A stretch of DNA of 64,000 nt from Adineta vaga (GCA_021613535.1 CP075493.1:17360001-17424000); one strand, 5' to 3'. Numbered from the stretch's first letter, positions 10,488 through 23,284 are shown. A program made the numbers and translations. Notes: a model not told the origin generated them from the sequence alone.

Positions 10488-12536
10488 TGCTCATGTAATA
10501 TTTGTAGTATTAGTGTCGAATAGCATTGAATTTGGTGGTTTTTTCTTCACTAATAAATGTTGAAGCGATTTGTTAGTGCTTGTACCAATTTTTAACATGA
10601 CATTATTCATTGGTGAACCTGCGGATAGATATAATACTTATTCCATAGTTGACGTAAGTTTTGTTTAAAATCTGACATTGGTCCACTAGAATAAGTAAAA
10701 TCAACACGAATTTCTTTGTTATTCCACTTTTTATATTCCTCTTCTGTTTCATTTGATGAAAATTGATTTTGATCTGAAATTATCTGTTGTAGTTGTCGTT
10801 CTCGTCGTGTTGGTAGTTTGATTAGTTTTGATGCAGTTGCCCATAAATCTCATTATCTAATTGTTCCATTAGTGATAGAGCATTATTTTGTTGAAAGAAC
10901 TTTTTGAAATAATATGAAATAAATTTTGGAGGATAGCCATTCAACAATAACGTTAGTTCAATATTTAATCGCTCTTGGTTGAAATCTTCAACATGTGAAC
11001 AAAGACGTACTGCTCGAAAAAGAGCACCCTTTATTGTATTACGATGAATATGACGTGGATGATCGAAAAGAAATAGTAGAATGTAAGGTGCCGCTGCTGG
11101 ATTGTGAAAGAGAGTAGTTTTCAATTGTCCATGATTATTATATACTGACACATCAAGAAATTGTGCAGTTGATCCAACTGATCGAGTAATACGGATATTT
11201 CCATCTTTGTTATTTGCTTGATCAAGTACTATATTGATTAGATCTGTTGAAAGATTGGTGGTCATGAAAACATCATCAATATATCTATAAAATAAATTCA
11301 CACAAGAAAATCAATGAAAACTTCTTCTTTTACCTTCCATATAATTCATTTTGAACTTTTTGATGTTCAATCAATGATTGTTCCCATTTCAACATATAAA
11401 TATTAGCTAAAGCCATAGTAAATGGTGAACCCATCGCTCCACCACGAATTCGTTTATAATATTTTCCTTCGAAAACAAAAGAATTTGTATCCAAAACTGA
11501 ATTAGATAGCTTCATAAGAGTATCAATTGTCATGCCATTGATTCGACCATTTCTTGCATGTTTATTTAAGAAGTGTTCTAGAGCAAGAAGTGATCCATCT
11601 CGTGGTATCATTGTATACAGATTCGTGACATCGAATGTAATAAAACTTGTTGTTGGTGTTAAACGACCAATATTATGATAGAGTTCTAATCGTCGAATGA
11701 AGTGAATATCATTAATAAATGTTGTTTGTCTAGTTGCTTGATCAAATATTGGACGAAGAACTTGATCAAGAAAATGTGAAACACCAATTGCTGGTGATCG
11801 CATCATTGAAATAATTGGTCTTAAAGGCGTACCAATCTAAAAACAAGAATAAATTGAATGTATTCTAAGATCTTTTCTTTGAAACACTAGTTACTTTGTG
11901 TGGTTTTGGTATAAAATAAAGATGAGGCAGTTCAATTGTTTCAATATTTGGATACATATATTGTTTCCATATGTTGAGATTAATAGCGTTATTCTTTAGC
12001 AATAGATTCAGTAATGTTAAGATCTGTTGACAATGTTCCTTATATGGATTAATACCACTTTCAATTTCTTTATAAGCTTGAGTTTTCTCCATATATGCAA
12101 ATGACTTGTGATAATAACTGTCAGCACTGGCTAAATGAAATACTTTACTTTTATCTGATCTTTGTATAATCATGTGATGTTTATTCCGAATACGTTTGGT
12201 ATTTTTGATCATTTGTTGTTCACGTTGAGCACGAGCTAATAATCTGGATGGTAGTGGTTTTGTATATGATAGATATAATAGATCTTTAATGGAAGCAAAA
12301 AAGTCACTGGCTCGTTGACCATAAGCTGATACACAATTATCATGAAAATCAATTTTAAAAGATTTAATCAATATTTCATATTCTTTTGTAATGATTATAT
12401 CCATTGGTAAGTTTGAAAAATGACTTTGACAGCACGAAACGAAAGGTGGACCATTAGCAAGAAATTCGATGTAATTTGATGAAGGAAATGGAGCTACTTC
12501 AATGATTGGTGATGATAGACGAATATGACTGAGTCT
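10488..12536 (-). pseudogene. Penelope/Athena reverse transcriptase
   Basis: The protein parts run in family order. SDKSKVFHLASADSYYHKS is the DKG-like N-terminal block with DKS in place of DKG. LPHLYFIPKPHK is joined by an intron (about 11888-11836) to IGTPLRPIIS. TSFITFDVTNLYTMIP and GGAMGSPFTMALANIYM follow. The catalytic YIDDVF is joined by a 49-base intron near 11335-11286. The C-terminal KSLQHLLVKKKPP block ends near 10490. At least two frameshifts in the last 350 bases (near 10840 and 10630) and one near 12540 break the frame, so this copy cannot make the whole protein. The catalytic aspartates are present. Confidence 0.82.
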
Positions 12537-12538
12537 AT

Positions 12539-13990
12539 TTAGAGTATTGCTCCGATGATTGTGCCAGCCAGTTGCTTTTCTTCTGTAACCATCGGAGCGT
12601 TGTCGAAAAAAGACACTTTGTGATTAGTAATCAATTGAGCACGTTTAATAATATTTGATTGACGTGTAGAAATAGCATTTAAAATACAAACAAATGAATT
12701 TGGTAATGGAATCTGATTACCGGCGGATTCAACTAACTTTTTCTTTTCACAAGCAATAATATTTGTATGATTTCGCATTATTTGTTCACTTGTAACAATT
12801 TTTAATGACATTAAATCATATTTAAATTGAGCAATAATCTTTTGACGTCGAGATAATATTGTAGCAGATTCATCTTCATGGAGTGTTAGATTTGTAATCA
12901 TTTTTTTGATGTTATCAATTGAATGATCAAGAACATTGAATGAAGTTGGTAATCGTCTTGTGTAGAGACGTTGTTTTAATATGGCCACATGTTCCTCTGA
13001 TTGTTGTTTGTCCATAGTTGCTTGCCAGATGATTTTTGCTGATATAATCTAAATATGAAAACATATTCTTAAAGGATAAAACTGAAGTATAATAATTGAA
13101 ATCTGATCTTCAGACGGTTTTAGATTATAGAATGCTTGAACTAGACGATAATCATTAGCATGAAATTGTAATAATGATTTTTTTCGTTGAAAATCTGCAG
13201 ATAATTTATGTTGACCTTTACGTACAAATGCAGTAATTAAAGTCGATAATCTAACTAACTCGGTAGACTGTTCAATTTCTAATTGTTTATGTTGGTTCAA
13301 TTTCATTTCAGCTTGTTTCAATTGTTCAATAGTAGTTTGTCGATATTTTTCAACGTTCTTTTGTGTTACAAACTGAATTTGATCAAGTCTATTCTGTTTA
13401 ATAAATCGTTTAGATAAGTTCATGGACCATATTCCTGTGGTAACAGCTATTTTATGATAATTCTCCCAAAAATCTTGTTTCAATCTTAAATAGAATAAAT
13501 CATTGATAAGTTGAGCATATTCACGAGCATATTGTAATTTTTCTGTTGTATCTAATAATTGGATTATATGTTCAGCACCTTTTAAAGCCATTGATAATAT
13601 TTTTTTGAAAGTATAATCTGGTGTATTCAAATAATTTGGTTTTACATTTGATGTTGACTTTTTAGAGTTGTCCTTTGGTTGGAATACATTGTCCATTGTA
13701 GTAGTAGTAGCAGCAGCAGCAGCAACAACAGAGCGCAACCGTTTTTCTAATGTTTGTGCAAAGGAAATTGTACTTACTGATGTTGTGACTCCCATCGGTC
13801 GTGTTTCTCGTTTTCGCTTTGTTATCATTGTTCGATCATCTTGTATTTCCTATTTTGTCTTAATACATAAAAGAAAATATTCTTAAACAAATTTATATGA
13901 TACCTGTTGATCGGATTCAATAAAATCTTCCATATTGATATTCAAATCCACTGGATCATTCACTTGTTCATTAACATGTTGACGTGATGG
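12539..13990 (-). pseudogene. Athena-like N-terminal coding region (coiled-coil rich)
   Basis: Upstream of the reverse transcriptase, two blocks (13828-13049 and 13015-12539) join across a GT-AG intron (about 13084-13050) at ILQ/IISAKIIWQAT. A further 5' exon ending DFIESDQQ joins at about 13900/13855. The protein has a Lys/Arg-rich start, an alanine-threonine low-complexity run (CAG-type repeat near 13700) and long Gln/Lys/Glu-rich stretches that look like coiled coil. No enzymatic domain was recognised. A one-base frameshift near 12540 separates it from the reverse transcriptase, which could instead be a separate ORF boundary. Its homologue is the decayed copy at 9541-10340. Confidence 0.6.
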
Positions 13991-14084
13991 CTCATTATAT
14001 GCATTAATCATCCTTGTTATTGTTTCAGCATTTAATTCTTGTTTTTTTCAGTTTTGCTCTAATTCTTTGTAACTTGCGATTACC

Positions 14085-14215
14085 AGTGTGTGTTTGGGTG
14101 TATGGACGTGGGTGGGGATGTGGGTGAAATCATGGGTGGAGGTGTGAGTGGTGGGTGAAATCGTGGGTGGGGGTATAGAGATGAGTGTTGGGTGAAATTT
14201 ATTTCACCCAGAAAA
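14085..14215 (+). repeat. G-rich telomere-like tract at the retroelement 5' side
   Basis: Degenerate GTGGGTG units (for example GTGGGTGGGGATGTGGGTG and GGTGGGGGT) run along the plus strand, punctuated by three TGGGTGAAAT blocks, and end in a small palindrome GGGTGAAATTTATTTCACCC. The bdelloid telomere unit is TGTGGG, so this is plausibly an old junction between telomere repeats and the element. Confidence 0.6.
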
Positions 14216-14219
14216 AGTT

Positions 14220-16216
14220 AGCATTCCGTTTTCGAAGGTGGATACATATTTTAGCAATAACATGAAAGCCGTTTTCTCGTATCTTAAGTTTTCAGATCAA
14301 TCCATCTCACTATTGAGTCAAGCTGAAAATACCCGACTTCCAAAGTTGAGGGTTAAGTGAGTCGGCATGACGAGCGTTACTTGTCGATATGTTTCGTGGA
14401 AATCGATTAGGACATCAATTTAATTTAAATTGTCAATGTTTTACATCAAATATACAAATGAGAAATATAATACAAACATTTCTTATATGATTTAATGAAA
14501 GTAATCCTGATTATGTTTATATAAAATATCCTTATCAAAATATTTTAGAACTTTACTCAAAAATTTATAATCAAACAATACGAATATTAGTTAAAATAAA
14601 TATTTAAATCAAATTTATAAGTATAGTTTGTGATTGTTTATCTACATTGATGATCTTCGTCAATCAATACTTGAATATATTTAAATGAATTAGATTAGTT
14701 TTTCAATGTAACAAATAATTTTTCAAATATTCTTAATTCATGTGAATAAAGTTATATAGATAATAACATTTCTTGGTTTATATGATGGATTTAAATGATT
14801 TACTTAGCATAGTTCAAATATTTATTAGAAAATACGTCGATATTTTGGTATTCGTCGTTAAAAAACTGAAGTTGTAACAATAAATTCAAATTTATTTAAA
14901 ACACTTTTCAATGTTGTATTGTAAATCAATAGAAAATATGTCTTAATAATCTATTAATATTCTTCTAATTTCTTTAGATCATCTTCTAATTATTATATAT
15001 TGAAATGATATACATTTCTAGTTTGTATCTATTTCGATTATTTAAATAATTGTTTTAAAAGATTTAAGTTGTATTCTTTTCATATAATTGAATCTTGTCT
15101 TCAAATATCGTATGTTTAATAAACAAAACAAGATAATCTGAGAAAATAAATAAGAATATATTAAAATTCATTCTATCCTCACGCTCAAGATTAAACAAAA
15201 TAATTATTCAATTCTTTATAAAAGAACATTTTCGTTCAAAGATGTTGTTTTCTAATTAAATATTAGTAAAAATGAGATCAATCTAAAAAATTTTAAATAA
15301 TTCTTCCTACTAGATAATTAATTTCGCCATTTCTCTCTCTGTCTCTCTTAGTTCTTTGCAAACTTAACAAAATGGCATTACCTTGAACATTAATAATTAT
15401 CTCGTATATATGATCGAAATAAATTACGTTTGATATCTTTTTCTCAATATACATGTTCCTATGTATGTATAGAAATGAAATATGATTCCCATCTTTTTCG
15501 TGTATAAGGATAGGACACAAACAAATGACGTGACTTATATCATGGCTCACTTCTGTTCTTACATAATATAGATGCTGTACATCATCTATTTAGAAAGGTT
15601 CTTACAAGAATTTTGAATCATATTGTAGTGTAAAAGTTCTTAAATTTGGTGCGAAATTTAACAAGTCCAAGAAGAATGTTACATGAAAATCAATGATTTA
15701 TTAACTTTCGTTCGATTTGGCAATGATCTGAAACAAACAACCACTGATATGCAAGCAACAATCACAAAAGATTCGTTCATTGACGTGTCATTCCTATAGA
15801 AATTCAGTACAATACTTTCGTACAAATGGATGAGAGAAAATCTTACCAAATTTTTCTGAAAAATGTCAATATTTATTATTACAGGTGTTACCTCAAGAAA
15901 AAAAATCATTTAATTAACTTTATTTTACGTAAAATGTTTCAATTAATTAGTCTACATATTTATATTCAACAGTATAATTCTGTACGACCTACGATAAAAT
16001 GGTTACAGAACAACAAAATACACCCACCCACTCGCCCTTGAGATCATATAAAGAAAAATAGAAAATAAAATTTGACTTATTTTCTCTGGATCACTCGTTA
16101 ATAGAGAAATTTGTTTTTCATTTAAATAAAAACGTGACATATTAGAATTTATGCATATCAGTTTTAGAAGTTAAAAAAGATTTTCTCACACAACTACTGA
16201 AAGTGAAGTCTCAAAT
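14220..16216. other. AT-rich stretch, no gene recognised; possible decayed coding DNA at 14390-14640
   Basis: Between 14390 and 14610 one plus-strand frame reads FRGNRLGHQFNLNCQC..NPDYVYIKYPYQNILELYSKIYNQ with few stops, which looks like former coding sequence of an unknown family. The rest is strongly AT-rich with scattered stops. A lone CACCCACCCACTCGCCCTTGAG half-repeat lies at 16020-16041. Confidence 0.4.
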
Positions 16217-17190
16217 ATGTCTCTTGTGACATTAAATATCATTAAAAATGACTCGTCGATTGGCTCATCGTCTCAACTCACCACACCTGATATAGAAAAC
16301 AAAGTATTCTTCTATACTTTTATTCTTTTGAACATTCTCTCTGTCACGTGCAACGTCGATCTTCTAATTCACTATTTTCTTGACCAACGAAAATAACCTG
16401 CACAACGTTTCTTTACTTTTACTATTGTCAGTCTTTTAATCGTTTTAATTTTCGTAACAGCTATCGATATACTTTTCATTTTAATTCCACAAATAGAAGG
16501 AATTTATTATTTTGGAAGTTTACAAAATCCTCAATCTTTCTGCATCTTTTCGACACTATACTTTACATCGTTGAACTTTGGTTGATGTCTCTGATAAGCT
16601 GTGAACATTACTTGCTCATCTTTCATTCAAATTTTACACAGAAAACAAAAGTAAAACAATTTTGATGGTTACGTTTCTTATTATCTTACATTTTTACAGA
16701 TATCCTTGTTTTTATCGAAAAGCCAGTCCGCAGTTACACGTTACCAGTTTCTATAATCATCGTTTTCGATCTACTTCTAATTGGACACGTCGTCTATCAA
16801 AAGCAGCACATATTGAAAATACTTTCAGTAAATTCTACTAACGCTAACAAACTACAAAAAATGTAGAAAACTGGGAAACGTACAAAGAAACTTTTCACAC
16901 AATTTTTACCACTTACAATTCTCTTTGTTCTAACCGAACTACCATGGGCACTTCGTCAAGCACTCCGAAGCATTCTTCCTGGGTTTTTCAATGGTATTTC
17001 AGAAGAATTGGAAATTTTTTTAGCAAATCTTACGGCATTATATCAATTGCTCATAGTATTTACAATTTTCTTGAATCAACGCGAATTAAGATCAAAATTT
17101 CGACAACTAATGAAAAGACTGTGCACGAAACGACGAAGAATAATAGTTGAAGTAAATCGAATCATACCACTGTCAACTCGTCGAGAGTGA
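16217..17190 (+). pseudogene. Rhodopsin-like GPCR pseudogene
   Basis: The frame starting at 16217 encodes an extracellular N terminus (NDSS) and a first helix FYTFILLNILSVTCNVDLLIHYF. After a TAA near 16396 the same frame gives a second helix (FTIVSLLIVLIFVTAIDILFIL) and then FCIFSTLYFTSLNF. After further stops, PVSIIIVFDLLLIGHVVYQ and LPLTILFVLTELPWALRQAL follow, with a last helix and a basic tail ending in STRRE at about 17187. The order of hydrophobic segments and the basic tail match the orphan class-A receptors of rotifers. At least four nonsense codons and frame changes make it a pseudogene. Confidence 0.65.
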
Positions 17191-17385
17191 AAACTCACTT
17201 TGTTGATTAGATATTACGTTTTTTTCTTTCTGCTTTATTTTATTCAAAGAATGATATTTCTGAGCGTTTACTTTTGTCATTTAGTTTTCGTTGCGACATT
17301 CAACTTAAAACTATTTTCTTTATAAGTAAATTAGAAATTCAGTACTTTTTGTTGAACAAGAATAGATGAGAAACGTGGACGATTT

Positions 17386-17760
17386 TTACTGGATAATTAC
17401 TGATGCTGGACCACTCACTGATACAGAAAATGATCCTGTAACATTCGGTGCATAGGTAGTAACTACTAAGTCATGTACTATAGAGGAAAAAAGATAGTCT
17501 AATATACGGAACTGTTGTAAACCAGCACTGTCATCATTTCCCGTACGTAAATTCAGCTTAGGATTAGTTGCGTTAAATGGTCCGTAATATAAATATCCAT
17601 ATAGATCGATAGCACTATTACTTTTAATTTCATAATAACCAGTGGTGTTGACAAATACTCGGCGTACAATATAATAGTGGGCATTATATTGTGACAAATA
17701 AGGTGGTTTATATGTTGGACTCATTGTTGTTAACACAGCCGAAAAAGTTGTTGTTGCCGG
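17386..17760 (-). pseudogene. Fragment of a secreted protein domain (rotifer-type)
   Basis: The frame reads from about PATTTFSAVLTTMSPTYKPPYL to a stop at 17386 and holds YIVRRVFVNTTGYYEIKSNS, YGPFNATNP and NVTGSFSVSVSGPASV. Several NxT sites and a beta-rich pattern suggest an extracellular domain of a repeated type. No signal peptide or upstream exon was recognised, so it is either the last exon of a gene or a truncated copy. The family has no name I can give with confidence. Confidence 0.45.
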
Positions 17761-17971
17761 GTATACTATGTTGAACGAAATTGATATTGATTAAATATGT
17801 AAAAGAAAAACAAAAGAGATAATTTCAACGCTTTATTCATGATATTTAACTGCCTTTAGTACCTATTACTTCATTATGTCTTGTCTGAAATGGCTATGAT
17901 TGAGAAGAAGAAATGAGACTCGTATTCATTCGATATGTATCGGTGAATAGCTTTGTCTTTCTCCATTAGAA

Positions 17972-18478
17972 TTACTTACTTGAATGCGGAGATCCATTTT
18001 CAGTTGTTTGTGAGGAATCTCTTCGTGCAAATACAACAGCCATTGGAACAAAAATAATTGCCAAAACTATTATTCCACACCAGCCAAACACGCAAATGTC
18101 AGTTTTAGTACACGGGTTATTATCAGGTTCCATGGCTGTTGCATTATTAGTTTCTTCGGGATGTATACGTCTAAGATTTCGTGAACCAGTTCGTAGTGGT
18201 GGCAAAGTGACTGTGCTATGTTGTGCATTGTATGAAACGACTGAATTTCGACGACGCGCCGCCAATTGTCTCAAATGATCATCGGGTAGTAATTCATTCA
18301 GTTGCAATGGTTGTCTAGTAAATGGACTAGTACCATGTTCATTAATCCATTGTGTGATTGCTGATCGTTCATAGACACGTCCATCATTTGCAATTACTGG
18401 ATCACGAAATAATTCCATTGTAATAGGACAAATAAGATCGTCATTATCGATATTTTGCTCACTGTTAATTCGTGCCAT
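17972..18478 (-). CDS. U-box protein with C-terminal membrane anchor, 168 aa
   Basis: Residues about 13-75 form a U-box: DDLICPITMELFRDPVIANDGRVYERSAI..W...HGTSPFTRQPL, with the hydrophobic core typical of this RING-like E2-binding fold and no zinc ligands needed. A polar linker follows, then a single hydrophobic segment CVFGWCGIIVLAIIFVPMAVVFA at about 128-150 and a short Ser-rich tail. It is likely a membrane-anchored E3 ubiquitin ligase with the U-box in the cytosol. The frame is unbroken. A GTAAGT directly before the stop leaves open a downstream exon. Confidence 0.78.
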   Translation of the reverse strand: MARINSEQNIDNDDLICPITMELFRDPVIANDGRVYERSAITQWINEHGTSPFTRQPLQLNELLPDDHLRQLAARRRNSVVSYNAQHSTVTLPPLRTGSRNLRRIHPEETNNATAMEPDNNPCTKTDICVFGWCGIIVLAIIFVPMAVVFARRDSSQTTENGSPHSSK

Positions 18479-19438
18479 AACGAATGGATGTGAAGATCAA
18501 ACGGAACCAGTTTATTTACTTTGTTATGTGAATCATGACACTTGTTCTGTTTTTCAAAAAGAAACATTCATCATCGCTTGACGATGTTAAGAAAATAAGA
18601 AAACAAAAATCGATTTCTTCCAACTTAAACAAAGTAATATGAGCATATGAATGTAAATGAAAAACAGGAAAATGGCTATATTTCTACATTCAATTAATTC
18701 AGTTTTTTATTTAGATTATTAGCATATCACATTATTAGAGAATAAAAGAAAGAGTAATCATTGTATACTACGATGAATTCCATCTTTTCACAAGCATATT
18801 CATCTTGGGGGTGAGGATGAAAGAAGATAAGATTATCCATACCTACACCCACACCCGTTTCAGGGTTAAATTTCATTATTAAAACAAAAGACATCTTAAA
18901 TTTGATTGTAAAGACTTAATTTGACCGTTTCTAGTTTGAATTATGTCTTCTAAATCATTTTAAGACTTAAGCTATTTGATGAAGAACTGTAATAGACTCG
19001 AACCCAGTCATGGCAGCTTGTCTCATTGAAAATATTGAGTAGAAAATGATCAAATAATGAATAAATATTAGTTTAATTTTTTATCATTGGTAACATTGAC
19101 GATAAGAACTATGTACATAGAAATGCACTTAAAAATGTTTCATACAAAGTTGCAATCTTATTTGATCGACTCTTTGAGAACATTTTTCTTTATTATACGA
19201 ATGTTTCTAAAAATTATCCATTGTATTAAAAATAGTCAACATATAAAGCATCTTAAGTCAAATTACAAAAGAGTCAAAAGAGATTAAGTATAATGCCAAT
19301 TATTTGTATAGTCTACTTATATTTTAATTGAAATTGAAGAGTTTAACATCAAGATTGTTTTTCTTCTCGAAACTCGTAGTTTAAAATTAAAGATCATCGA
19401 GAAAAATTCTTTCATATTTCACTAGAATTATTCTAAGA
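18479..19438. other. Intergenic; no gene recognised apart from one fold-back repeat
   Basis: AT-rich DNA. The only structured item is the telomere-like palindrome at 18802-18866. Confidence 0.5.
18802..18866. repeat. Telomere-like fold-back repeat, diverged
   Basis: The left arm TCTTGGGGGTGAGG faces CCTACACCCACACCCG; the loop holds GAAAGAAGATAAGATTATC, resembling the loops of other copies. Confidence 0.55.
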
Positions 19439-20376
19439 ATGTCGTTGTTATACATTTCTCAACAAATTTTAGTTTATAATGGAATAGCTTTTCTTCTTTT
19501 TGAAGGATTAGGTAATACAATCAATGTTTACATATTTTCAAGTATTTAAATATATCGTCGAACACCTACAACATTTTATTTTCTCAATGAATCAATATAC
19601 AAAAGTCTTTTCTTACTGATTAATCTTATATCTCGTATAATAGCTTTCAGTTATGGATACGATTTTGCAAATATCTCATCACAATGGTGGAAATTACGGC
19701 AAATTCTACTAACGATAGCGGGTACTATGCCAGTTACTTTCACATGTTTATCTACAATTGATCAATATTTAATCACATCATCAAATGCATCATTACGTCA
19801 AATGAGTCAAATGAAAATAGCTTATCAAATTATTATTCCAGTTATTATTGTTTGTTGTCTTCTTCATGCAGTTTCTTTTTGTTTATATTATCATATTTCA
19901 TCAGTGACTCGTACATGTATTTGTATAAATCCTATATTTTTCTTGTTGTTCTTTGTGCAATTCCATTGACAATTATGTGTATATTTGCAATTTTAACTTA
20001 TCAAAATCTTCATCGAACAATTGTTCTTGCTGAACAACGTGTTGATCGACAAATATTAAAAATGACTTTCTTACAAATCATTCTTACCTTAGTTTTCCTT
20101 GGTTTATTAGGTGTTTTTCAAGCATACAAACTGTTTACAACTAATGTTTACAAAGATCAAAATCAAGTCATGATTGAATATTTTGCATATACAATTGTTA
20201 GTACTGAATCAACATTTTATTATACTGTATGTTTATATATTGTTTTTCTACTAAGAATTTTTTGTTAGACAAGTTTCTATATATTTTTGTTCTCATCAAG
20301 TCGGTTTCGTCGAACAATCAAAGAACGATTATTTCTTCAAAGAAATAGAAATGTATTTGTTCATCCAACTCGATAA
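19439..20376 (+). pseudogene. Second rhodopsin-like GPCR pseudogene
   Basis: The reading frame begins MSLLYISQQILVYNG and shows the hydrophobic helices of a class-A receptor: FLLINLISRIIAFSYGY, ILLTIAGTMPVTFTCLSTIDQYLITSS (the helix 3/intracellular loop 2 region), IIIPVIIVCCLLHAVSFCLYY, then after a frameshift near 19930 LVVLCAIPLTIMCIFAILTYQNLHRTIVLAEQR and ILTLVFLGLLGVFQAYKLF. A TAA at 19547-19549 and a TAG near 20266 lie in frame within conserved sequence. The basic tail FRRTIKERLFLQRNRNVFVHPTR ends at 20376. It resembles peptide-receptor-like orphan GPCRs amplified in bdelloids. Confidence 0.68.
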
Positions 20377-21658
20377 ATGTTGTAAAATATGTCAAATGAG
20401 TCTATGTATCTTTTTGTTTAAGTTGTGTTTGATCTTTTATACAAACACTAGTTGAAATATTGAAACTAAATGTACGAAGAAGCCTTATAAGGGTGTGGGT
20501 GTAATTATTCTATTCATCCTCACCTTTACCAAAGGATAGACAATTACAGTTTCTTGCTTATTTTTGAGTCGAATCGAGTTGATGGCTTTGATGTCTAAGA
20601 TTTAATGTTGATTTTGGAGTTATCTATTTACTCTATCAAAACATGTTATTAGTGTTTTGGAACCGAGAATGCCTTCGAGAACTGCAAGGCGTATCACCAA
20701 TACGCAGTTTAATACATCGACACTCGCCTTTTCCTCTATGATATGGCATCAATCAACGGAATGGAACTGGAATTTCTTTGGAATTAAGAAAAAAAATGCT
20801 CAATGTGATTGATGTCATTTTTAACGAGTATAAATCAAATTTTTGAAAGTATGGCATATATAAAAAATGATCGATCTCCTCATTCTGGATTATCTATTTG
20901 CATTCGCTTTGCGCCTTATCGATTCGTGTCTCGACCATATATGGGCGTGGGTGTGAAAGGCAAGGTCTCTCTTTTATTGCCCACCCACACCCACATTCCC
21001 CCACCCTCAAGATGGCTCTATTAGTGAATGAAATGTTCGCAAGCAAAATTATCAATATGAACAGAAAATATCGTCAATGAAAGATGTGGTAAAATAATTT
21101 GCGTGAACAAATTAAATTTCATTCGTTGAATTATGATTGCGCGTTTGCGCAGCTTTTTTTGTAAAATTGATTTCGAAATTATTCATTTATAGCGTACCTT
21201 TGGTGCTTTTGTTAATCAAAATATTCAATTTCAATAAATATTATTATTAGACCAATTTTGTCTTCATTTATATTCTTCGTTTATGTGAGTAAAGATATAA
21301 ATAAAGAAGAAGTAGATGCTCACCTTAACGGACTCAACGAAAAAAGAAACAATAAAAGAGGCAAAGTGAAATGTGTTGATAGTGCTCTTACAATATATCG
21401 TTGATAGGACAGAAAAGAAAACTTTATGATAAAAGCAAAGAACAGATACGGGCATGCGAATACATTGTAACTTTTTATCTAGTATTTTTTCATTGTTGGA
21501 AATTTCCAAGTTAAATATTTTCAGTAATTTTTCATTTCGGTTATCACAACTTCACATAAAACTATAGTGTTAGCCAATGATTTTCAAATAATATGGCTTA
21601 ATAATCGTTTAAATGACTGAAAAAATTAGGCGATATAAATACAATTGAACAGACAACT
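20377..21658. other. Intergenic; fold-back repeats only
   Basis: No gene was recognised. A diverged palindrome (GGGTGTGGGTG, 20490-20530) and a better one at 20941-21012 are present. Confidence 0.5.
20941..21012. repeat. Telomere-like fold-back repeat
   Basis: The arms are GGGCGTGGGTGTG and CCACCCACACCCACATTCC, ending in the common CACCCTCAAG boundary. Confidence 0.7.
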
Positions 21659-23284
21659 ATGATTTCACAACAAGTAAATGAACATAATTATGCCGATGTT
21701 GAACAAGCACATGACATTCTTATCGTGTGGTTGGACAATTCCATTCACAATAATAATCGAGACTATCATAATACAATTACATAACTTCAACAAGTTGTTC
21801 ACGATATTCACACATTCACTGATAACGATCAGTGTATAGAATTCATTCTCAACACCATCGACACAAAAGTATGTATGATTGTTTCAGGATCAATTGGACA
21901 ACATATCGTGCCGTGCATACATGATATCTCACAAATTGATTCTATTTTCATTTTCTGCGGCAATAAAAATCAACATGAACAATGGGTAAAACCATGGTTC
22001 AGAATAAAAGGTGTTTTTATAGACATCACACACATCTCTCAACAATTACAACAAATAATTCGTCAATATGAACATAATACCATGCCGATGAGTTTTGTGG
22101 CATTTGGAAAACGATTGGATCAATTAGATCCATCATTTATGTATACACAAATCATCAAAGAAATATTATTGACCATCAAATTCGAAGATAAACACATCAA
22201 ACAATTTGTCGATTATTATTGTGATGCATTTGTTAACAATGAAATCGACCGGAAGAAAGTTAAGCAATTGGAATGTGGATATTATCAGAAAACACCCATT
22301 TGGTGGTATACAACAGAGAGATTTTTGTATGGAATGTTGAATCGTGCTTTACGAATGATAGATGGTGAGGTGATTACATTGATCGGTTTCTTTATCAGTG
22401 ATCTTCATCGGCATATTGAAGAATTGCACAAACAACAAATTCAAAACACCTCTTCTGCTGAAATCTTTACAGTTTATCGTGGTCAAGGTTTGACAAAGAG
22501 AGATTTTGATGACATGGTGAAATCGAAAGGTGGACTAATGTCATTCCATAATTTTTTATCAACAAGCAATGATCGCAAGGTCGCCTTGTCTTATGCCGAA
22601 AGTAATAGTGACAAATATGGCCTCATAGGTATCATATTCTCGATGAAAATCGATCCTATTCAATCCACAGCAGCATATGCCTCAGTTGGAGACATCAGTA
22701 GCTTTGAAGAAGAAAATGAAATTCTGTTTTCGATGCATACTGTTTTTCGTATAGATGATATCATTGCAATGGATGGTAATGAGCGACTGTATGAGGTGAA
22801 GTTGCGGTTGACAACTGACAATGATGCAGAATTAAGTGTACTTACTAAGCAAATTCGAGAAGAAAATTTTCCAAATTCCGAAGGATGGTACAGAATGAGT
22901 TTGGTTCTAGCTGATATGAGGCAATGTGACATTGCTGAACGAATATGTCAATTTCTACATGCTCAGACAATAAATCAGAGCAAAAACACACACACTTATA
23001 ATCAACTTGGTTTGATTAAATGTAGTCGAGGAAAATACGATGAGGCCTTAAACCTTTTTAGAAAATCTCTAGAAATGAAACTACAATCACTTCCTTCCAA
23101 TCATCCTGATGTGGCTTTATCCTACAAAAACATCGGTACATTGTATTCCGAAAGGGGTGATTATTTGAATGGTTGTTCATTTTTCGAATATGCTCTCCAA
23201 ATTGGACAACGATTACTACCATCGAGCCATCCTCATCTACATCTCTATAAAACGAACTGTGAAAATGCCAGAAAGAAGTTGTAA
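21659..23284 (+). pseudogene. ADP-ribosyltransferase (ART) with C-terminal TPRs, one nonsense codon
   Basis: The protein joins a mono-ADP-ribosyltransferase domain of the R-S-E class, which transfers ADP-ribose from NAD+ to protein arginine, to two or three tetratricopeptide repeats. Numbered from the Met at 21875, the NAD-binding Arg is in VYRGQG (about 200), the Ser motif is NFLSTSND (about 228) and the catalytic ExE is EEENEIL (about 278). The TPRs (HTYNQLGLIKCSRGKYDEALNLF..., DVALSYKNIGTLYSERGDY...) occupy the last 110 residues. The likely original start is the ATG at 21659, because the frame is open from there except for one TAA at 21782-21784. If that codon is real, the shorter 469-residue product from 21875 would still hold the whole catalytic domain. 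ART-TPR genes are numerous in bdelloids. Confidence 0.75.

Larger units (their letters stand above)
10488..14060 (-). mobile_element. Athena-type Penelope-like retroelement, degenerate
   Basis: This minus-strand unit has an N-terminal region (about 14040-12539) followed by a Penelope-type reverse transcriptase (12536-10488). No GIY-YIG endonuclease was seen after the reverse transcriptase, which fits the endonuclease-less Athena group found at bdelloid telomeres. GT-AG introns are retained inside the coding region, a known peculiarity of Penelope-like elements. G-rich telomere-like sequence (14085-14215) lies at its 5' side and hammerhead ribozymes lie 2.3-3 kb beyond its 3' side. Confidence 0.8.
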
